From assembly GCA_964036045.1 (NCBI GenBank), contig OZ038392.1:18280612-18344611 (forward strand): a stretch of DNA of 64,000 nt. The letters run 5' to 3'. Numbering within the stretch: position 1 is the stretch's first letter; each line of letters starts with the position of its first letter. Under the pieces are notes generated by a model. The model worked only from the letters and a program-made list of their open reading frames with translations, was not told where the DNA came from and did not search any database. Shown piece by piece: positions 58,601-64,000 of the stretch. The translations under genes were made by a program, and so were the position numbers. The DNA comes from Eutreptiella sp. 'Long Island Sound 2002'. Lineage: Eukaryota > Euglenozoa > Euglenophyceae > Eutreptiales > Eutreptiaceae.

Positions 58601-59109
58601 GCACCGACTCCCTCCTCCCCGCCGACTACACCCCCCCCCCACACAACCCAGGCCCCGACACGTACGCCAGGGGGGACGACCCGGCCGACCCCCACATCTG
58701 GGGCACGTGGGAACCCGAATCCCTGGACACGCTGCTCTCCATCCGCAGCGGCTGCCAGGGCCTTGGTAGGGCAACGTATTGCCTCGCCAAGTGGACCCAA
58801 CGGACCTGGGGGATCCCCACGGACCGATGGGTGTGGGTGGTCACGCTGCGCCCCCAGCAGAGGGAAGCCCCCCAAAACCGCAGGGGACCCACCCCCCCAC
58901 GCCCCACCACCCCACAACTCTGCCCGTACATGGTGGCAGCCCGCCTCATGACGCTGCTATGGCCGGGCCCCCACACCCCCACCCAAAACTACCCCCACCT
59001 CACAGAGGAGGACATGCCCGGCATCCAGCGATGCTTCTTCCGGACCCTCGACTACCTCCAGCAAACACACCCCCACGTCCTGGAGCAGATATGGCCACCC
59101 CCCGGGTAA
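55660..59109 (+). CDS. Giant LINE ORF3: RING-like cluster, Pro/His repeats, unknown C-terminal domain
   Basis: Open in the RT frame, beginning after two TGA codons (55642, 55657), and ending at TAA 59107-59109. No ATG occurs before 56068 (GTG), so initiation is unclear: by readthrough, by a frame change after the ATGA at 55641, or at a non-ATG codon. A Cys/His cluster at 55837-55944 (CPLC, then C-x3-H-x2-C-x4-H, then CPHC) has RING-like spacing. A conserved-looking segment follows (FFGYLTDTLRDQLGGYYVAD), then a long Pro/His/Gln region with an 82-codon tandem duplication (about 57274-57765), then a globular C-terminal domain from about 58020 (DVVLYLRTSGTSTPIRAATL, DLWVVHGTDSLLP, GLGRATYCLAKWTQRTWGIP). 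I recognise no family. LINEs do not normally carry such a protein downstream of RT. Confidence 0.68.
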   Translation, partial: HTNTEPPPRLHTVHRAQHWHSTHGRHRHRTRSDQHARATSPHPPTPPSVHRYHQPPATACPLCVRQRLPQTALPCNPDHWVCLGAAHRLTHCPHCGELNPRHRERPAAPAAPPPASHPSFFGYLTDTLRDQLGGYYVADAADHAWAIAVAAGNTPLPPHSPPLRHSGGGLNVAARHILFALYLHHRDLHVPDPQLPAPKGAALTPEAWADRAPEEIAAYLRTTCRRFTNALGRRKGTPYPLSALLYPAHHPHPAQQTPPEGWASFRDAHLAAPDEATATRMGLTDQEAYVRGLKTSLQEAHRWHARSPSPPRGQGGSPAPDTQQAKKTKTGQGARQRARQQGATPQPRPWSSHTAPPHAQTPGAHQQHHHHQRPPPPPYRSTETLQPSQPPPPKHVHTMPGPLYAQSQGTWHHQHHHRAPVPPNPYPLIPPSYSDPHQLHPHHAPAQPGPANHLPHIAHITAPHHHVFHHHQPLPPHPPTPGYHTQPAHPPHHHHAVQHHPPPPLHGPTTYEPRYTPMDPRGAAHAHQQHQGLVVAPRHHQQPPHPHPIPASTIHQQPPITYGPQPHPGAHAVASHPHPGTATSQELQGPHGAHTQHPHDPQGRPDPQPAQHPPPPPPPHHHQQPPHPNPIPASTNHQQPPITYGPQPHPDAHAAASHPHPGTTTSQEPQGPHGAHTQHPHDPQGRPDPQPAQHPPPPPPPPTAPPPHHPPPPPPRDQATDTTRGSQHQPIDVDTPAYTRHRESPLPRPPQETPSPDPTRDNDDHPPQPTPPPPSHPAPPVAAPAEPYALHNPAAVRQHLRGLGEQDVVLYLRTSGTSTPIRAATLVQAATLGEGVRDFLFDAFLHVARHERPPRATPDGESPPPTGNRIWVPPIDWGRHLVGHPVPERDSTQGRTRYREPNMAHPPPDATPDSTKEWERETWVARMASLSNFRHHVPGDIPTPDEQQPAPSTYMTLMYNLHYTLSTTTYDAPTDLWVVHGTDSLLPADYTPPPHNPGPDTYARGDDPADPHIWGTWEPESLDTLLSIRSGCQGLGRATYCLAKWTQRTWGIPTDRWVWVVTLRPQQREAPQNRRGPTPPRPTTPQLCPYMVAARLMTLLWPGPHTPTQNYPHLTEEDMPGIQRCFFRTLDYLQQTHPHVLEQIWPPPG

Positions 59110-59688
59110 CCCACGTGCCCGCGCAGCCGAGACAACGCCGCCACGCCAGCACCAGCACGCACGGATCACCAGGGAAAACGCGCGCACACGCCCGATGCCC
59201 GAACCTGCACCCTCGTTCTCGCTACTTACAGGACCCAGCATCATACGCCCGCCCCCGAGGCCCGGGACCCTCCGCCGTCTCCCACAGCCCTCTCCTCCGC
59301 CTCCGACTCCACAACCTCCACCACCACGACCACCTCATCCACCACCACTACCACGTCCTCATCCAGCACTCCACCCCCCAGGCCGCGGGGGACACCTCCC
59401 AAACGGGCCTCCAAACCCGCCCCCATCGCGAGCAGCCCCGCCACCGCCAAAGCCCACGCCCCGGCGAAGCCCACGCCCACGACTCAGCCGAAGCCCAAGA
59501 CCGCCTCCAAATGGCGACCCGCAGCCAAGCCCAAACCCAAGCCCAAACCCGGCGCCACGACGGCAGCGCGAGCCCGGCCCCCCGAGGATGTCCTCTACGA
59601 CATCCGGCCCCAGCCGTTCCAGGCCCGAAGGCAGCAGCGCCCAGCGCGGCGCCCCCCCACCGTCACCGACGCCACCGCCACCACCTTC

Positions 59689-60513
59689 ATGGCGGAGCGC
59701 GCCGCGGCCGAAGCGCGACGCGCCTCGTCCCACCACCTCCCAAAGCCCGCACCCCAGGCCCACGGACCGCTCCAGGGTCCACCAGCAGCGCCCCCGCCCC
59801 CCTACCGGCCCCCGATGACAGCCCACGTGCAACGCATGCCCCACTACCGCCGCCGCCGCGAAACCCCGCCCAACCCCGAGGCGGAGACCGTACGCGCACA
59901 CCCGCGGGTCCACATCCGCGTGCACCCCCACTCCCCACTCACCCCCACGGAACAGGACTACGAGGAATCCCCCAGGCCCGCCACCGCCGCCGGTCCCCAC
60001 GACCCCGTCACACCCACCCACGCCCACTCCTCCGCCCAAGACCGCAGGCCCGCCCAGGAACAGTGGTGGCAGCGCTGGACCCACAAGCAGCTCTGGGAGC
60101 TGCGGAAGTGGGCCCGGGGAGAGCCCTCCCTCGAGGGCCTGGTCCATCGGCCCCGCAAGGGGTCGGTGGAGAACTGCCGCCTCCGGCCGGCGGGGGGGTG
60201 GATGCCGCAGGCCGCATGGGAAGCCATGCTGGCCGATGCGCTCCACCCCCTGGGAGTCCATCCCCGCAACCTCCCCGCGCCCCAGGACGGCCCGTATGTC
60301 CTCAGGCGCCTGCGGGAGACCCTCCAGGAAACGCGGCGAGACGGCATCCGCCTGTGGGACATCACCCAAAGCCCAGCCCCGCACGCACACACCCCCTCAC
60401 CACCCCACAAGCGTCGGCGCACCGACACCGGCGACACCCACAGCACCCCAGGAGCCCTGCGCGCCACACAACACGACGCGCCCGACCCCCCGGCCAGCGG
60501 CGCCGCCATCTAA
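59689..60513 (+). CDS. Giant LINE ORF4: basic protein, unrecognised
   Basis: ATG at 59689, stop TAA at 60511. The frame is the same as ORF3 and is open all the way from its TAA at 59107, and the part before the ATG encodes a plausible Ser/Thr-rich then Lys/Pro-rich stretch (KPKPKPKP, PPEDVLYDIRPQPF). It may therefore be longer or be joined to ORF3 by readthrough. The 274-aa product has an Arg-rich segment (HYRRRRETPP), a Trp-rich helical region (QWWQRWTHKQLWELRKWARG) and a C-terminal KRRRTD that could be a nuclear localisation signal. No family recognised. A role in binding nucleic acid would fit the charge but is a guess. Confidence 0.55.
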   Translation: MAERAAAEARRASSHHLPKPAPQAHGPLQGPPAAPPPPYRPPMTAHVQRMPHYRRRRETPPNPEAETVRAHPRVHIRVHPHSPLTPTEQDYEESPRPATAAGPHDPVTPTHAHSSAQDRRPAQEQWWQRWTHKQLWELRKWARGEPSLEGLVHRPRKGSVENCRLRPAGGWMPQAAWEAMLADALHPLGVHPRNLPAPQDGPYVLRRLRETLQETRRDGIRLWDITQSPAPHAHTPSPPHKRRRTDTGDTHSTPGALRATQHDAPDPPASGAAI

Positions 60514-60715
60514 CCCCGTTACCCAGCACACCAACACCACGGGGCGCCACGCCAGGCCCGGCCCAGAAGTCACCAAACGAACCGGACGCCGAAGGAAGCC
60601 AACGCACACGACAACGAGCACCACTACGCCCAAAAGCGCCGAACCCAGGCCCGATACCGTGGGCTCCTCTCCACCCTCAGCACGACACACACGTCACTGA
60701 CGTCACTCCTCCGCT

Positions 60716-61108
60716 GTGCCCCCTCCCACGCCACCGCCCCGCCCCCCCCCCTCCCGCTGCACGTCCCCACGCCGCCCAGCACCCAGCCCCACACACTGCG
60801 CCACAGCATCGCTCACTTGGCACCTCACAGTAGACCGCCGTCCTGTGGTCCCGCTCCCCCCAGCACCGCTCCCGGGGCCGCACCCGGCCCACGTCGTGTT
60901 CGCCCCCACGTCGCGGGCCGCGGACATCCTCCCGCTCCTTGCCGCCACCCCTCCCGGGCATCGCATACTGCTTGCCGCCAACCCCTCGGTCCTCAGTGAG
61001 GTCCTCATCGGGCACGCCGACGCCCTGCACGTGCCCCCGCTGCTGCCCAACCTGCACGCTGCGTACGCCCCCGGCACGCCCGTCGACCCCTCCGTGTGGG
61101 ACTCCTAG
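60716..61108 (+). CDS. Giant LINE possible small ORF5 (about 130 aa)
   Basis: The frame opens at 60701 and ends at TAG 61106; the only early candidate start is the GTG at 60716. The C-terminal 80 residues (HVVFAPTSRAADILPLLAAT, HRILLAANPSVLSEVL, LLPNLHAAYAPG) alternate hydrophobic strands and helices like a real domain, and codon third positions are mostly C or G as in RT. There is no family match I know. It could be a chance open frame in a T-poor strand. Confidence 0.38.
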   Translation: MPPPTPPPRPPPSRCTSPRRPAPSPTHCATASLTWHLTVDRRPVVPLPPAPLPGPHPAHVVFAPTSRAADILPLLAATPPGHRILLAANPSVLSEVLIGHADALHVPPLLPNLHAAYAPGTPVDPSVWDS

Positions 61109-61199
61109 TGAGGCCACCGGACCACCCCGCACTCGCCTTGGGCGCACGACCCCGTGGACGCCGCTACCCACACGCCCGGCCCCGCGCCACCGCCAAACC

Positions 61200-61567
61200 G
61201 AGCCAGAACTCAAGCACAAATCAAACCCGAGCCACACCCCGAAACCGCTAACCCTTGACTCCTAACCAAACCCGCCGAGGGAACAACGTAACCACAGCCC
61301 ACACCCACAGCCCACACAGCCGCCTAACCAGCCAGCTCCAGAAGCAAAGAGACACCTCACCATACCCACCCTGACCCAAGCCTAACCGAGCCGAAGCCCC
61401 AACACAAATCAAACCCGAGCCACACCCCGAAACCGTCAACCCTTGACTCCAAACCAGGCCCGCAGAGGGAAATACGTGGACACAGCCCACAGCCACAGCC
61501 CACACAGCCGCCTAACCAGCCAGCACCAGAAGCAAAGAGACACCTAAACAAACCCACCCTGACCCAT
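61200..61567 (+). repeat. 188-bp tandem duplication in the 3' region
   Basis: Two copies, about 61200-61387 and 61388-61567, share CACAAATCAAACCCGAGCC, CCACACCCCGAAACCG and CCAGAAGCAAAGAGACACC. They differ by substitutions and short indels. Confidence 0.88.
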
Positions 61568-61720
61568 ACCCGTGTACATCAGGACACGCGAGCCGCACCC
61601 CTGGGGCGCAACCGCCGCCACAGCACCGACGACACACGCCAGAGGACACAACGCTATAGCACCGCCGCACCAGCTGCCCGTGCCTGTGCCTGCAATGTAC
61701 GTGCGCCCCTGTTTACCACT

Positions 61721-61814
61721 TTTTTGTTTTTTCTTTTTCTTTTTTCCAAAAAAAAAAAAAGAAAAAAACAGGTAAAAAAAAAAAAAAAAAAAAACAAGTA
61801 AAAAAAAAAAACGA
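61721..61814 (+). promoter_or_regulatory. T-rich then A-rich tracts (possible RNA hairpin)
   Basis: A T-rich run (about 61721-61747) is followed by long A runs (61748-61814) interrupted by GAAAAAAACAGG and CAAGT. In the RNA these can pair, or a U-rich loop could clamp an A tract. This lies about 0.8 kb from the 3' end. Such a tract could also be the remains of an internal poly(A). Confidence 0.45.
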
Positions 61815-61876
61815 AAATTAGGGGGGGAGGAAGAAGGACACAACCACCCAGGGCACACGCGCACCGCACACAGCTA

Positions 61877-62055
61877 GCACACCGGTGAACAGGAGCTGGG
61901 TGGCCCAGGACACCGCACATGCAACAGAACACACCGAGTGAGCACACCGGTGAACAGGAGCCAGCTGGCCCAGGACACCGCAGACGCACCACAGCAAACC
62001 GCGCGGGCACACCGGTGAACAGGAGCCCAACGGCCCAGGACACTGCACACACGTA
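61877..62055 (+). repeat. Three 3'-region copies of the 5' 65-bp repeat
   Basis: Three units with CACCGGTGAACAGGAGC and GGCCCAGGACACCGCA, at about 61880, 61942 and 62010, match the array at 35371-37590. The same motif family thus lies in both terminal regions of the element. Confidence 0.88.
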
Positions 62056-62626
62056 GGGAGGCCGAGGGACAGGAAAGAACCAATACCCCATGGGTCGGAC
62101 GCACTGGGGCGACCCAGCCGACCCACCGGGCCAGTGGCAGGAGCGGTACTCCAAGGCCACTGGTCCGAGCCCGGCCAGGCTGCATCGGGGACCATGGCAA
62201 ACGTCACCCGGAGCCATGGAAGCAACCGGTGACAGGCGAGCCGGTACACAGTCCAGGAGGGGGTCACCTGCCAAGCAGAGTGGCCCCGCAACTCAAGCCA
62301 CAAGGGTGAGGCGGTCGTACCGTAGACAAGCGGGAGCAATACCCCTTGTGGTGAGAGATACTCCACACGACTGGGCAGCCCCCCAGAGCTGCCGCCCAAA
62401 GGAGGGGGCATGTGGCCCTACCCATGGACACATGTGGGGACACCCTCCCACCTGGGACACATGGACCGGGTGGCCGCGACAATGCCTTCCCAAGCACATG
62501 CGGGAGCGGCTCAAGAGTCACCTGACATAGGGCAGTGGGAGGGACAGGACGTCCCCTTGGTAAGACCTTCTTCCTGCAATGTCAAAGGAGGCATCCCAAG
62601 CTCCCGAAGATACCTACCTACCCTAC
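62056..62626 (+). other. 3' terminal region and ACCT-like tail of the giant LINE
   Basis: No gene. Contains CCGCCCAAAGGAGGGG-like sequence at about 62393 shared with the nested element, and ends TACCTACCTACCCTAC. A short repeat tail instead of poly(A) occurs in several LINE clades. Confidence 0.75.
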
Positions 62627-62641
62627 CTGGGCTTCCCGCCT
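62627..62641. other. Target-site duplication of the giant LINE, right copy
   Basis: CTGGGCTTCCCGCCT, identical to 34777-34791. Sequence resumes with GGCGCCATCAGGATC, matching copy A. Confidence 0.93.
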
Positions 62642-63361
62642 GGCGCCATCAGGATCTCCACACATCACAGCGAATAGGGCAACACGGTATCACGAGCACT
62701 CAAACAGTAAAATCTGTACTCAGGTACTGGTCCAGGCTGGACCAGGCTGTAAGAACATGTACACGGCGACTCAGGGCGCCTTTGTATACGATTCGTGGTG
62801 AAAAACAGTCCATCCTTCAACGATCGGCTGATGACACTTAACATACAGATGCACATATCCTGGAGGGCAGAAAAACAAGCAAAGATCTGGGTAAATAGGC
62901 GTGTAAACACGCTCTGGACAGAGCGCCAAACCACGCCACGGTCAGGATAAGGCAATGCAGGAGGGTGGACAGGAAAACGCCTGAATACAGGCCATATATA
63001 GTCTCGAGACACACGTCGACTGGTCTGGATTCCGCAAGTGCCATGGAACCAGACCACACACCAAAAATTCGCAATGCCGATGACAGCGGCATCCGTTGCG
63101 CAACGTCGTATGGGCTTCAAGGCCCCGAGAGCTCAGAAATATGAAGGTCAGTCGCCCTACCTGGTTTCCCAAGGATTCAGCAGGGGGGGGAGTGACGAAT
63201 GGAAGAAGAGAGGGGCCATCCTCCCCTGGATACAGCAGGGGGGGGTATATGGCCACTCCGATGGCAGGTGACCGAAAGATGAGAGAGAGCAAGCAAATAA
63301 GGGAAGATCCGTCGACCTCACAAGCGCTCATAATGCATCAGGGGAGAGCCCAGGGCGCTGA
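62642..63361 (-). mobile_element. Chromovirus copy B, 3' non-coding part next to pol
   Basis: Inverted counterpart of about 5729-6444 in copy A. No coding sequence. It was joined to 31050-34791 before the LINE inserted. Confidence 0.9.
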
Positions 63362-64000
63362 TCAGGCACCCCTGGCTGCAATCGCCCGGGTGAGTGCTGC
63401 CAAGTCCGAAACATGGATCTTGGTCTTGTGCTTGCGGATGTACTCCATGAAGGGAGTATTGACCCGCGGCACGAACGAGGAGACGGGTTCCCAGGTATCG
63501 TGGGACGGCCCATAGCCTCGCCAACGAACCTTGAACTCCAGACCTCCGGGTGCCGAGGCTTTCGGACGCTGAGCCAGGATCTTCTCGACAGTATAGTCGT
63601 CCTGCTCAGCATGGTCATCATCCGAATCAGCCTCATGTGCGGCATAGCTCAGGGACACATGTTGGCCACGGAGGTCGGGTTCCCGCAAACGGAGTTGACT
63701 CTCGTGGCGCTCCCGGAACTGTCCGTGACCCACCTTGATGCGGTAGGTGTCCTCACCAATCCTGCGGACCACCTCGCCGGGTGCGAACCAGGTCTTGGTG
63801 CGGTGGGTGCCCATGGGGCGGGGTCTGATCACCCACACCGGGTCTCCCACCCTGAACTTCTGCGCTGTCGAGCTCGGGGCGGACTTCTGACGCTCAGCAT
63901 GCTCCTTCTCGAGCTGCTGGCGGATGTCCCGCGCCGTTTGCTCTTGCCGCGCGAAGAACTCCTTGGCATCCATGGCCATGCCATCACCAGACAAGGGAAG
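63362..64000 (-). CDS. pol: Chromovirus copy B: Pol C-terminus with chromodomain (partial)
   Basis: Read on the - strand this frame runs from the window edge to a TGA at 63362-63364. It has the integrase C-terminal region (FRVGDPVWVIRP, WFAPGEVVRRI) and the chromodomain (YTVEKILAQR, FKVRWRGYGPSHDTWEP). It is highly similar to copy A 5090-5728, with a few replacements (for example the acidic linker before the chromodomain). No break is visible in this part. The copies face each other, 3' end to 3' end. Confidence 0.9.
   Translation of the reverse strand, partial: LPLSGDGMAMDAKEFFARQEQTARDIRQQLEKEHAERQKSAPSSTAQKFRVGDPVWVIRPRPMGTHRTKTWFAPGEVVRRIGEDTYRIKVGHGQFRERHESQLRLREPDLRGQHVSLSYAAHEADSDDDHAEQDDYTVEKILAQRPKASAPGGLEFKVRWRGYGPSHDTWEPVSSFVPRVNTPFMEYIRKHKTKIHVSDLAALTRAIAARGA

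Larger units (their letters stand above)
34792..62626 (+). mobile_element. Giant LINE-type retrotransposon (27.8 kb, including a nested 5.1-kb element)
   Basis: Both boundaries are defined by the perfect 15-bp duplication and by comparison with uninterrupted copy A. The element runs on the + strand: tandem-repeat 5' region (34837 to about 43560), C-rich leader (to 45533), ORF1 (45534-50318), endonuclease (50319-51044), RT/RNase H (51043-55644), ORF3 (55660-59109), ORF4 (59689-60513), possible ORF5 (60716-61108), 3' region with repeats, and a terminal ACCT-like tail (about 62610-62626). Without the nested insertion it is about 22.75 kb, several times the usual 4-7 kb of LINEs. The long frames are largely intact, which with the perfect duplication suggests recent insertion. 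Confidence 0.92.

Noticed and set aside
50316-59109. Reassignment of UGA to an amino acid, because several joints are UGA
   Set aside because: The conserved Trp positions use TGG, the chromovirus frames end with TGA, and another joint is TAA, so local readthrough or separate ORFs explain it better.
58779-60833. 684-codon frame across the ORF3 end and ORF4
   Set aside because: Pro/His/Arg-rich shadow of the ORF3/ORF4 frame with no domain.

Overview
This is a nuclear genomic window from a GC-rich eukaryote, probably a unicellular alga or protist with a repeat-rich genome. Evidence: two copies of a Ty3/gypsy chromovirus, two unrelated LINE-type elements, interstitial CCCTAA (TTAGGG-type) telomeric repeats, apparent spliceosomal introns in an RRM gene fragment, and several kilobases of satellite. 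I cannot name the lineage. There is no prokaryotic operon structure and I recognise no rRNA, tRNA or CRISPR locus.

Layout. (1) 1-10154: chromovirus copy A on the + strand. It has gag (cut by the window edge), protease, RT/RNase H/integrase, chromodomain, and a long hairpin-rich 3' region that may include the LTR. Integrase carries a 1-nt frame break. (2) 10155-15650: remains of a decayed AP-endonuclease LINE. (3) 16887-17174: a near-perfect 288-bp foldback. (4) 17636-22041: an AT-rich domain with 2.3 tandem copies of a 1.42-kb unit, two interstitial telomere tracts, and eleven copies of a palindrome with half-sites TTTACAACG and CGTTGTAAA. (5) 22601-23735: two exons of an RRM protein gene on the - strand, the only plausible host gene. 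(6) About 23745-31010: a 7-kb satellite with an 11-bp unit that repeatedly flips orientation. (7) 31050-64000: chromovirus copy B on the - strand, split by a giant insertion.

The main discovery is that insertion. Positions 34792-62626 (27,835 bp) are bounded by a perfect 15-bp duplication, CTGGGCTTCCCGCCT, and the uninterrupted target exists in copy A at 6445-6459. The insert ends in an (ACCT)n-like tail and encodes AP endonuclease, RT and RNase H, so it is a LINE several times the usual size. Beyond the usual proteins it encodes a 1594-aa ORF1, a downstream ORF3 with a RING-like Cys/His cluster, a basic ORF4 and a small ORF5. Its 5' region holds several tandem arrays, one of which reappears in the 3' region.

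The coding regions follow one another in a pattern that suggests recoding. ORF1 ends in UGA-CGG followed by a strong hairpin, and endonuclease continues in the same frame. Endonuclease and RT are offset by one nucleotide. ORF3 and ORF4 lie in the RT frame behind stop codons. A second related element (38123-43194), with its own 13-bp target duplication and the same kind of tail, is nested in the 5' array of the giant element. It has no recognisable enzymes and was probably mobilised in trans.

The + strand of the giant element is so C-rich and T-poor that many frames are open by composition alone. Low-complexity ORFs there were therefore not called unless motifs supported them.
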